Assembly: GCA_015061765.1 (NCBI GenBank)
Contig: SUVZ01000158.1
Span: forward strand, 1-7,961
Length of the DNA stretch: 7,961 bases
Source: Lentisphaerota bacterium
Lineage (GTDB): Bacteria > Verrucomicrobiota > Kiritimatiellia > RFP12 > UBA1067
Reading direction: 5' to 3'
Part shown: in pieces, positions 1 to 6,139 of the stretch
Layout of the letters: the number at the start of each line of letters is the position of its first letter
How positions within the stretch are numbered: the first letter of the stretch is position 1
Program-made: the position numbers and the translations under genes
The notes under the pieces: generated by a model
Databases searched by the model: none
What the model was told of the DNA's origin: nothing
Seen by the model: only the letters and a program-made list of their open reading frames with translations

Positions 1-1
1 A

Positions 2-775
2 TCCTTGTTCAGGCTGCCGCCGGATGTTGCTATAATCCTCGGAAGCGGCTGGGGTGATTCCCTGAACAAGGATGGCGTACTCTGTCGCCTTTCGTATGCG
101 GACATTCCGGGAATGGGCGCAACGACGGTAGCCGGGCATTCCGGCGAGTTCATACTGTATGAATATGCGGGCAGGCGCATAGCGGCGTTCTCGGGCCGCC
201 GCCACTGGTATGAAGGGGCCGGATGGGAGCCGGTGGTCCTTCCTGTCGAACTGGTGCGCCGCATGGGATGCGGCTCTCTGCTGCTTACGAACGCATCCGG
301 CGGGATAAACCCCGCGTTGCGTCCCGGGGATTTCGTCATAATAAAGGACCACATAAACACAGTTTCGGTGAATCCTCTGATTGGGCCGCACATTCCGGAA
401 TGGGGTGCGCGGTTCCCCGACATGTCGGAGATATACGTGAAGCGGTACCGGGATCTCATGCTTGCCGCCGCTCGCCGTCTTGATCTGCGCGTGATGGAGG
501 GGGTGTATGCATTCACGAGCGGCCCCGTCTATGAAACGCCTGCGGAGGTGCATGCCTATGGCCACATGGGGGCGGACATCGTTGGCATGAGCACCGTCCC
601 GGAGGCGGTGTTCGCCAAGGCGTGCGGAATGAAGGTGGCGGGGCTGTCGCTGGTCTCGAACTATGCCGCCGGCATATCTTCGGCGCCGCTTGCGCACGAG
701 GAGGTCATGGCGGCGTCCAAGGCCGCGAAGCCGATGATGGCGTCGCTTCTCGATGAATTTATCCGATCAGTCTAA
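2..775 (+). CDS. Purine nucleoside phosphorylase (5'-truncated by window edge)
   Basis: The product is a trimeric-type (PNP/MTAP family) purine nucleoside phosphorylase. It cleaves purine nucleosides with phosphate to the free base and (deoxy)ribose-1-phosphate in cytoplasmic purine salvage. Numbering from the TTG at position 5, the phosphate and ribose site motifs are GSGWG (13-17), H45, GRRHWYEG (64-71) and TNASGGIN (95-102). The base site shows E177, GMSTVPE (194-200) and N219, with H231 near the end. These correspond to human PNP S33, H64, R84/H86/Y88, E201, M219, N243 and H257. The Asn at the N243 position is typical of 6-oxopurine (inosine/guanosine) specificity. The frame stays open to the window edge, and the first motif lies about 19 residues earlier than in human PNP. 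The true start is therefore probably upstream, and the TTG at 5 is not convincing as a start. The phosphoesterase gene follows after 22 nt and is probably co-transcribed. Confidence 0.93.
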   Translation, partial: SLFRLPPDVAIILGSGWGDSLNKDGVLCRLSYADIPGMGATTVAGHSGEFILYEYAGRRIAAFSGRRHWYEGAGWEPVVLPVELVRRMGCGSLLLTNASGGINPALRPGDFVIIKDHINTVSVNPLIGPHIPEWGARFPDMSEIYVKRYRDLMLAAARRLDLRVMEGVYAFTSGPVYETPAEVHAYGHMGADIVGMSTVPEAVFAKACGMKVAGLSLVSNYAAGISSAPLAHEEVMAASKAAKPMMASLLDEFIRSV

Positions 776-786
776 AACAGCAAATG

Positions 787-790
787 GGAG
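787..790 (+). promoter_or_regulatory. Ribosome binding site fixing the phosphoesterase start
   Basis: GGAG lies 7 nt before the ATG at 798. An in-frame ATG at 753 would add 15 residues. It lies inside the end of the preceding gene, has no comparable site, and would place a polar stretch in front of the signal peptide. The ATG at 798 is therefore the better start. Confidence 0.65.
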
Positions 791-797
791 TAAAACA

Positions 798-2234
798 ATG
801 ATTCAGTTAAGCAGGAGAAATTTTCTTGGTGGCGCGATTGCTCTGATGGGGGCAGGCGGATGCCGTTCCCTCGGTGTGTGCGGTCCGCGGCCGAATATCG
901 TTTTCGGCGTGATAAGCGATGTTCACATCACCACGCCCGAGTCGGCGGAGATGTTCATAAGGACGCTCAAGTATTTCCGCGACCGCAAAGTCGATGCCGT
1001 CATGGTTGCGGGAGACCTCACGGACTGGGGACTCAAGAGCAGCTACAGGTATCTGGCCGATGCGTGGTATTCCGTATTTCCGGGCGACATGGCGCCGGAC
1101 GGGCGCAAGGTCGAGAAGCTCTTCTGCACCGGCAACCACGACTACGACGGCTACTGGTACGGCGACATGACGCTCGACATGCACGTGCAGGGCTATTCCG
1201 AGGATGAGGCTCTCGTGAATTTCGGCATGAAGAAGTGCTGGGAGGAGGCGTTCAACGAGCCGTTTGCCGCCGTTCGCCGCCGTACCGTGAAGGGATACGA
1301 TTTCATCAGCGCCGAATGGAAGGAGGGCAAGCCCTGGAACGTAGCCGCGGACGAATGGTTCGCCGAGAACGGAAAGACGCTCGACCCGAAGAAGCCTTTC
1401 TTCTTCTTCTTCACCCACTATCCGCTTGGCGGAACCACATCCTGCTCGAAGCCCAACGCTCCGGCCGTCAAGGCGCTGAAGTCGATGCCGAACGCCGTGG
1501 CGTTCTCCGGACACTGCCATTGGACACTCAACGACGAGCGTTCCATCTGGCAAGGCGAATACACCGCCGTGGCGGTTCCTTCGCTTTCGTATACGTCCAT
1601 TCCGGCGGGCTACGAGAACGGTGGAGACTCCCGCAAGGGCAATCCCACGACTTCAATGCACAAGCTTCCGGCACGTCCAAACCTCGAGCGCGCCCAAGGA
1701 TATGTGGTGTCCGTCTTCGACGACCGCATGGAGATCGAGCGCCGTGACTTTGCCGCAGGAGTCGAGGCCGCCCCTGCGTGGATCGTGACGCCGCCCACGG
1801 CTATGTCGAAGCCGTATGCGTTTGAGAACAGTTCGAAGCGCACCCCGGTTCCGCAGTTCCCCGCCGGCGCGGCGGTTAGTACGCGTGTGGCCAATACAGA
1901 GGACCGCGACGGCCATTGGGCGATCATGATGATGCTTGATTTCCCGTCTGCGAAGGCCTTGAAGGGTCGCGTTTACGACTATGAAGTGCGTGTGGAGATG
2001 GAGGACGGCACTGTACCTGTCGTAAGACGCTTTCTTGCACCGGCATTCTACAAGCTTGAGCGAGAGGAGCCCGCGTCGCAGAGTTTCGCCTTCAACGCGA
2101 TGGATCTGCCGGAAAGAGGCAAGTACCGTTTCCGCGTATATCCCCGGAACTGTTTCGGCGCTTGCGGCAGGCCTATCGAGTCGAAGGTCCACGAAAGCAA
2201 ACCCGGCAAGGACAAGGTGAACCGTAAAGCCTGA
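798..2234 (+). CDS. Tat-exported calcineurin-like metallophosphoesterase
   Basis: The gene encodes a 478-residue metallophosphoesterase with a dinuclear metal site. The motifs appear in family order: DVH (41-43), GDLTD (72-76), GNHD (112-115), the His of THYP (207) and GHCH (238-241). The N terminus begins with SRRNFLGG (5-12) followed by a hydrophobic run ending in GAGGC (18-22). This is a twin-arginine signal with a possible, weak lipobox Cys at 22, so the enzyme probably acts in the periplasm or on the cell surface. Residues from about 330 onward look beta-rich and may be an Ig/fibronectin-like C-terminal domain; that is inference. A run of five Phe precedes the His207 motif, consistent with a buried beta strand. 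The substrate cannot be told from sequence: phosphomonoesters, phosphodiesters and nucleotides are all possible. The gene follows the purine phosphorylase gene after 22 nt, which fits, but does not prove, a role in nucleotide breakdown. Confidence 0.88.
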   Translation: MIQLSRRNFLGGAIALMGAGGCRSLGVCGPRPNIVFGVISDVHITTPESAEMFIRTLKYFRDRKVDAVMVAGDLTDWGLKSSYRYLADAWYSVFPGDMAPDGRKVEKLFCTGNHDYDGYWYGDMTLDMHVQGYSEDEALVNFGMKKCWEEAFNEPFAAVRRRTVKGYDFISAEWKEGKPWNVAADEWFAENGKTLDPKKPFFFFFTHYPLGGTTSCSKPNAPAVKALKSMPNAVAFSGHCHWTLNDERSIWQGEYTAVAVPSLSYTSIPAGYENGGDSRKGNPTTSMHKLPARPNLERAQGYVVSVFDDRMEIERRDFAAGVEAAPAWIVTPPTAMSKPYAFENSSKRTPVPQFPAGAAVSTRVANTEDRDGHWAIMMMLDFPSAKALKGRVYDYEVRVEMEDGTVPVVRRFLAPAFYKLEREEPASQSFAFNAMDLPERGKYRFRVYPRNCFGACGRPIESKVHESKPGKDKVNRKA

Positions 2235-2265
2235 GTCGGGGGGATGCGAGACCCCGGTTGCCGAC
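2235..2265 (+). other. GC-rich hairpin after the phosphoesterase gene
   Basis: GTCGG (2235-2239) pairs with CCGAC (2261-2265), and GGGG (2240-2243) with CCCC (2252-2255). This gives nine pairs around an 8-nt loop, with a 5-nt bulge on the 3' side. It starts directly after the TGA stop. No T-run follows, so it is a poor intrinsic terminator. It may protect the 3' end or attenuate read-through into the oad operon. Confidence 0.4.
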
Positions 2266-2272
2266 ATGGTTC

Positions 2273-2301
2273 TTGAAAGGGGAACGGTGTTTTGATATAC
2301 T
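2273..2301 (+). promoter_or_regulatory. Sigma70-type promoter of the oad operon
   Basis: TTGAAA (2273-2278) and TATACT (2296-2301) are separated by exactly 17 nt. Each box differs from the consensus by only one or two bases. Transcription would start near 2308, leaving a leader of about 24 nt before oadG. This separates the decarboxylase operon from the upstream purine genes. Confidence 0.72.
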
Positions 2302-2317
2302 TTCCGAAAATTTTTCC

Positions 2318-2324
2318 AAAGGAG
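2318..2324 (+). promoter_or_regulatory. Ribosome binding site deciding the oadG start
   Basis: AAAGGAG ends 1 nt before an ATG at 2326 and 7 nt before a second in-frame ATG at 2332. Only the second spacing is usable for initiation, so oadG is taken to start at 2332. The product then begins MDLLGQG rather than MQMDLLGQG. Confidence 0.75.
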
Positions 2325-2331
2325 AATGCAA

Positions 2332-2550
2332 ATGGATCTGTTAGGTCAAGGATTAGTTCTGATGATCGCAGGAATGGGCATCGTATACCTGTTCCTTGTG
2401 ATTCTTGTTGCGACGGCCAAATATTCATCGGCTTTTGTCGCGAAATTTGATCACATACTACCTCAAGATGCGCCGAAGAAGGCACCCAAGGCGGTCGTCG
2501 CAAACGACGATGAGAACATCGCCCTTGCAATCGCCGTCGCGATGGGCTGA
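2332..2550 (+). CDS. oadG: Sodium pump decarboxylase gamma subunit (OadG family)
   Basis: This 72-residue protein has one N-terminal membrane segment (about residues 8-29). A short hydrophilic linker with Lys/Pro-Ala follows (46-57), then a C-terminal DENIALAIAVA motif (60-70), which is typical of small OadG-type gamma subunits. In the known complex the gamma subunit anchors the alpha subunit to the membrane-embedded beta subunit and is needed for assembly. The Klebsiella form binds Zn through a His-rich tail. Here only one His (41) is present, so that feature is missing. The gene is first in an oadG-oadA-oadB operon, the same order as in Klebsiella. It stands behind its own promoter and a strong Shine-Dalgarno site, and 46 nt separate it from oadA. 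The identification rests on size, topology, the C-terminal motif and context. Confidence 0.88.
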   Translation: MDLLGQGLVLMIAGMGIVYLFLVILVATAKYSSAFVAKFDHILPQDAPKKAPKAVVANDDENIALAIAVAMG

Positions 2551-2596
2551 TGGGTTCCTCGATTTCACCAATGACATTTAACAAGGAAAAACGAAA

Positions 2597-4390
2597 ATGG
2601 CCAAGAAAACAGTAAAGTACATGCTTACAGCGTTCCGTGACGGTTTCCAGTCCGTGGTCGGTGCGCGCGTTCTCTCCAAGGACTTCCTCCCTTGTGTGGA
2701 GGAGTGCTACGATGCCGGCGTCCGCTGGTTCGAGGCTGGCGGCGGAGCCCGATTCCAGAGCTGCTATTTCTACTGCCAGGAAGATGCGTTCGACGTCATG
2801 GACGCATTCCGCAAGGCCGCTCCCGAGGCCGATCTGCAGACCCTTTCCCGCGGCGTGAACGTCGTCGGACTCGACTCCCAGAGCTCCGACATGATCAAGC
2901 TCCATGCCGACATGTTCAAGAAGCATGGAATGAGTTCCATACGCAACTTTGACGCCCTCAACGACGTGGACAACCTCAAATGGTCCGGCCAGTGCATCCA
3001 CGATGCGGGTCTCAACCACGAAGTCGTCGTCACGATGATGGGTCTTCCCCCGGGAATCGACACGCAGGGTACGCACTGCGCAGAGTTCTATCGTGACCGC
3101 CTGAAAAAGATCATGGATGCCGGCATCCCCTTCGACCGCGTCTGCTTCAAGGACGCATCCGGCACCTCCACGCCCCGCACCGTGTTCGAGACGATGCAGG
3201 CGGCCCGTAAACTTCTCGGCGACAAGGTCCACATCCAGTTCCACAGCCACGAGACCGCCGGAAACGGAATCAGCTGCTACCTCGCGGCCCTCAAGGGCGG
3301 TGCGGACGGTCTCGACCTCTCCATGGCCCCGATGAGCGGCGGCACCTGCCAGCCCGACATCATCACGATGTGGCACTGCCTTGACGGCGATCCCGATTTC
3401 GGCTTCGACTTCGACATCAACAAGATCAAGAAGGCCGAGGACAGCTTCAAGAACGCGATGAAGAAGTACTTCCTCCCGCCGGAAGCGATGAACGTGAACC
3501 CGCAGATCGTGTGGAGCCCGATGCCGGGCGGCGCCTTGACGGCCAACACGCAGATGCTCCGCGACAACAACATGATGGACAAGTACGACGACATGATCGC
3601 GGAGATGTACGACTGCGTCCGCCTTGGCGGCTTCGGCACGTCCGTCACGCCCGTTTCGCAGTTCTATGCCCAGCAGGCCATCCAGAACGTCATGTTCGGC
3701 AAGTTCAACAAGTTCGCCCCCGGCTACGCCAAGATGGTTCTCGGCTACTTCGGCAAGACGCCGGTCGCCCCCGATCCGGAGATCGTCAAGAAGGCCGCCG
3801 AGTTCATGAAGCTCGAGCCCACTACCAAGACGGTTCTCGAGATCAACGATGCCGATCCCAAGAAGGGCCGCAAGGCCGCCGAAGCCCGTCTCGCCGAGGC
3901 CGGTCTCCCGATCACCGACGAGAACGTGTTCATTTCCGCAAGCTGTCTTGAGAAGGGCATTCTCTTCCTTCAGGGCAAGGGTCCGATGGGTTGCCGCTTC
4001 GCAGAGGACGAGAAACCTGCCGCCGGCAAGGGCGGACCTGTAACCGTCACGATCAACGGCAAGGCCTACGGCGTAGAGATCAAGGGCGACGGCAAGGCTG
4101 TCGTGAACGGCAAGGCCGTCGATTTCAAGGCCGAGGCCGGTCTCAAGGCTGCGCCCGCCGCCGCTGCTGCCCCCGCGGGTGGACAGGAGGTCAAGGCTCC
4201 GGTTCCGGGCATGGTTCTCCGCGTCACCGCGCAGAACGGCCAGAGTGTCGCGAAGGGTGATGAACTCCTCGTCATGGACGTGATGAAGATGGAAACGCCC
4301 GTCACCGCTCCCTGCGACGGCACGGTGACCGTTCTCGTCTCGCAGACGGACAAGGTCGCCACCGGCGATGTTCTCGCTGTCATAGGATAA
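2597..4390 (+). CDS. oadA: Oxaloacetate decarboxylase alpha subunit: carboxyltransferase plus biotin carrier
   Basis: The gene encodes a 597-residue cytoplasmic subunit that moves the carboxyl group of oxaloacetate (or a related 2-oxo acid) to biotin. The N-terminal HMGL-like TIM barrel shows FRDGFQS with metal ligand Asp15, FDALND, FKDASG with Lys185, FHSHETAG with the metal-binding pair His216/His218, and SGGTCQPD with the catalytic-type Thr. A helical region (about 290-475) follows, then an Ala/Pro-rich linker. The biotinyl domain carries the MDVMKMET site, with Lys564 the biotinylated residue. The site has Val where most bacterial carriers have Ala (AMKM); VMKM also occurs in eukaryotic acetyl-CoA carboxylase. 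Several barrel motifs differ from classical OadA, for example AGGGARF in place of WGGATFD. An anabolic pyruvate carboxylase B subunit is the main alternative, but the flanking oadG and oadB favour the Na+ pump. AAGGA lies 9 nt before the ATG. No biotin ligase gene is in the window. Confidence 0.92.
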   Translation: MAKKTVKYMLTAFRDGFQSVVGARVLSKDFLPCVEECYDAGVRWFEAGGGARFQSCYFYCQEDAFDVMDAFRKAAPEADLQTLSRGVNVVGLDSQSSDMIKLHADMFKKHGMSSIRNFDALNDVDNLKWSGQCIHDAGLNHEVVVTMMGLPPGIDTQGTHCAEFYRDRLKKIMDAGIPFDRVCFKDASGTSTPRTVFETMQAARKLLGDKVHIQFHSHETAGNGISCYLAALKGGADGLDLSMAPMSGGTCQPDIITMWHCLDGDPDFGFDFDINKIKKAEDSFKNAMKKYFLPPEAMNVNPQIVWSPMPGGALTANTQMLRDNNMMDKYDDMIAEMYDCVRLGGFGTSVTPVSQFYAQQAIQNVMFGKFNKFAPGYAKMVLGYFGKTPVAPDPEIVKKAAEFMKLEPTTKTVLEINDADPKKGRKAAEARLAEAGLPITDENVFISASCLEKGILFLQGKGPMGCRFAEDEKPAAGKGGPVTVTINGKAYGVEIKGDGKAVVNGKAVDFKAEAGLKAAPAAAAAPAGGQEVKAPVPGMVLRVTAQNGQSVAKGDELLVMDVMKMETPVTAPCDGTVTVLVSQTDKVATGDVLAVIG

Positions 4391-4391
4391 C

Positions 4392-4426
4392 CAGTTGTCA
4401 GTCGTTGGTGGTTAGCCGTTGGTTGA
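4392..4426 (+). repeat. Degenerate heptamer tandem repeat between oadA and oadB
   Basis: Five successive 7-mers can be read directly after the oadA stop: CAGTTGT, CAGTCGT, TGGTGGT, TAGCCGT and TGGTTGA. They share a Y-R-G-N-N-G-T pattern, except that the last unit ends in GA. The stretch is richer in G and T than the flanking genes. It resembles the short heptameric intergenic repeats known from some bacterial genomes, but I cannot tell whether copies occur elsewhere in this one. Confidence 0.45.
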
Positions 4427-4444
4427 AATACGGCGGCTATCCAC
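4408..4444 (+). other. Intercistronic hairpin upstream of oadB
   Basis: An 11-nt arm (4408-4418, GTGGTTAGCCG) pairs with 4434-4444 (CGGCTATCCAC) at 10 of 11 positions around a 15-nt loop. The only mismatch is T4412 against T4440. The structure ends 7 nt before the AAAAGGAG of oadB and is not followed by a T-run. It is therefore unlikely to be a terminator. It could mark an RNA processing or stability site, or tune the amount of OadB relative to OadA. Confidence 0.5.
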
Positions 4445-4465
4445 TGGCGATAAAAGGAGTTTTAG

Positions 4466-5989
4466 ATGAAACGTGCAATTATCATGATGCTCGCCCTCTG
4501 CGGTGCGTTCTTCGCGCAGGCGGAAGGTGCGGCTTGGCAGAAGACGCTCGGGAAGGTTAAGGACCTTTCGGGAGACACGGGCTTCATGGCTTTCATGAAG
4601 AAGGATGCTCCGGCCTACATCACCGGAAACTTCGATGTTGCGGATCGTGCTCCCATGCCCGATTTTTCCAGACCGCGTACCGGTGACAACGTCGGTGCGA
4701 ACCGCAACGGCTATTGGAACAAGGAAGGCAAGTGGGTCGGCGGTTACTTCGATGACTTTGGCAGCTTCGTCAAGGGGCACGAGGTGAAGACGCTCTTCAA
4801 CATGCCTTACGGCGTCGGGCAGCTCATCATGATTCCCGTGTGCCTCATTCTCATGTATCTCGCTATCGTGAAGGGCTTCGAACCGTTGCTTCTTCTTCCG
4901 ATCGGATTCGGCGGACTTCTCGCCAATTGCCCGCTTTCCGGCGTGACGATGCCGGCAATGATGCACAGCGGCGCGATTTCCTTCCTTGAGAGCGGGCTGC
5001 CTGTCATGTCCGGCGGCATTGTCGAGCCGGGCGGATTCCTCTACTACTTCTTCCGCTTCGGCATCGACACGGGCGTGTTCCCGATCATGATCTTCATGGG
5101 CGTGGGCGCAATGACAGACTTTGCTCCGTTGATCGCCAACCCTAAGGCCGCTCTTCTCGGCGGCGCCGCGCAGTTCGGCATCTTCTTCGCGCTTTTCGGT
5201 TCTCTTGCCTGCGCTTCGATCTTCGGTGTGGACTTCTTTGGTCCTGGCGTCGATCCTCTCAAGGCTGCCGCTTCCATCGGCATCATCGGCGGCGCTGACG
5301 GTCCTACCGCCATCTGGCTGACGTCCCGTCTCGCCCCGGATCTTCTCGGCGCAATCGCGGTCGCGGCGTATTCCTACATGGCTCTCGTGCCGATCATTCA
5401 GCCGCCGATCATGAACGCCCTCACCACCAAGGAAGAGCGTCTCATCAAGATGCCCATGCTCCGTGAGGTCAAGAAGATCGAGAAGATATGCTTCCCGCTT
5501 GTGGTGCTTCTCCTCTGCGCGTTGCTTCTGCCGTCCGCAGTGCCGCTTATCGGCGCTCTCATGCTCGGCAACCTCGCCAAGGAGGTCGGTCCATCGGTCG
5601 GCCGCATCGCCGACACGATGTCCAATGCGCTCATCAACATCGTAACGATCATGCTTGGTCTCTCCGTCGGATCGAAGCTTGCCTGCGAGAAGTTCCTCTC
5701 CGGCACGACGCTTGCGATTCTCGCGCTCGGTCTCTGCGCGTTCTGCGTGGGCACGGCAGCCGGTGTGATCATGGCCAAGATCATGAACCTCTTCTCGAAG
5801 CAGAAGGTCAATCCGCTGATCGGTTCCGCCGGCGTCTCCGCCGTTCCGATGGCGGCCCGCGTGTCGAACAAGGTCGCGCTCGAGAACGATCCCACGAACT
5901 TCGTCCTCATGCAGGCCATGGGCCCGAACGTCTCGGGTGTCATCGGTTCCGCCGTCGTGGCCGGCGTTCTCTACACCCTCTGCCGCTAA
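4466..5989 (+). CDS. oadB: Sodium-translocating oxaloacetate decarboxylase beta subunit with a secreted N-terminal extension
   Basis: The gene encodes a 507-residue polytopic membrane protein that decarboxylates carboxybiotin and couples this to Na+ export. The OadB core starts near residue 112. It contains the [12 protein letters not shown] segment, [13 protein letters not shown] (Asp278) and Tyr304. Near the C terminus it has [18 protein letters not shown] with Asn449, Gly453, Ser458 and Arg465. The spacings match Klebsiella OadB D203, Y229, N373, G377, S382 and R389, the residues known to matter for Na+ transport and catalysis. In front of the core lies an apparent signal peptide (1-19, ending AQA before EG). 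It is followed by about 90 hydrophilic residues rich in Asp, Gly, Lys and aromatics, which classical OadB lacks. AAAAGGAG stands 6 nt before the ATG. The gene is last in the operon and an intrinsic terminator follows. Methylmalonyl- or glutaconyl-CoA decarboxylase beta subunits are close relatives, but the HMGL-type OadA next door points to oxaloacetate. Confidence 0.94.
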   Translation: MKRAIIMMLALCGAFFAQAEGAAWQKTLGKVKDLSGDTGFMAFMKKDAPAYITGNFDVADRAPMPDFSRPRTGDNVGANRNGYWNKEGKWVGGYFDDFGSFVKGHEVKTLFNMPYGVGQLIMIPVCLILMYLAIVKGFEPLLLLPIGFGGLLANCPLSGVTMPAMMHSGAISFLESGLPVMSGGIVEPGGFLYYFFRFGIDTGVFPIMIFMGVGAMTDFAPLIANPKAALLGGAAQFGIFFALFGSLACASIFGVDFFGPGVDPLKAAASIGIIGGADGPTAIWLTSRLAPDLLGAIAVAAYSYMALVPIIQPPIMNALTTKEERLIKMPMLREVKKIEKICFPLVVLLLCALLLPSAVPLIGALMLGNLAKEVGPSVGRIADTMSNALINIVTIMLGLSVGSKLACEKFLSGTTLAILALGLCAFCVGTAAGVIMAKIMNLFSKQKVNPLIGSAGVSAVPMAARVSNKVALENDPTNFVLMQAMGPNVSGVIGSAVVAGVLYTLCR

Positions 5990-6014
5990 AGACGGTCGCC
6001 GGCAGTTGTTTGCA

Positions 6015-6048
6015 GAAAAGGGCGGATGGCATTTGTCATCCGCCTTTT
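6015..6048 (+). terminator. Rho-independent terminator of the oad operon
   Basis: GGCGGATG (6021-6028) pairs perfectly with CATCCGCC (6037-6044) around an 8-nt loop. TTTT follows on the 3' side, and AAAAG precedes the stem and can extend it. It lies 31 nt after the oadB stop and cleanly ends the operon. Confidence 0.88.
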
Positions 6049-6110
6049 GGTCAGATAGGACTGTTGCCATGCTCGAAGACAAGGTGAAGCGCACTTTCAG
6101 GAGTTTGGAA

Positions 6111-6116
6111 TACAAT
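6111..6116 (+). promoter_or_regulatory. Possible -10 box for the 187-codon gene
   Basis: TACAAT stands 29 nt before the start codon, downstream of the oad terminator, and would give a very short leader. No good -35 box is present; the best-placed sequence is AAGCGC, 18 nt upstream. It is supported mainly by position, since a gene behind a terminator needs a promoter. Confidence 0.35.
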
Positions 6117-6139
6117 CTTAACACAAGGAGAAATGCAAT

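Noticed and set aside
223..483. 86-codon plus-strand frame inside the purine phosphorylase gene
   Set aside because: It is out of frame within a clearly conserved gene and has no ribosome binding site or recognisable product.
1398..1412. TTC x5 triplet repeat in the phosphoesterase gene
   Set aside because: It encodes a hydrophobic strand (five Phe) directly before the conserved THYP motif. That fits a buried strand of the fold, and phase variation by triplets would not shift the frame.
2048..3376. 442-codon open frame on the minus strand across the phosphoesterase end, oadG and oadA
   Set aside because: It is antisense to three well-supported genes and a promoter. It shows no domain and is best read as a shadow of codon bias.
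4055..4117. Repeated 12-mer AACGGCAAGGCC in oadA
   Set aside because: Both copies encode NGKA turns in the beta-rich stretch before the biotin domain. The repeat follows from similar protein turns and uniform codon choice.
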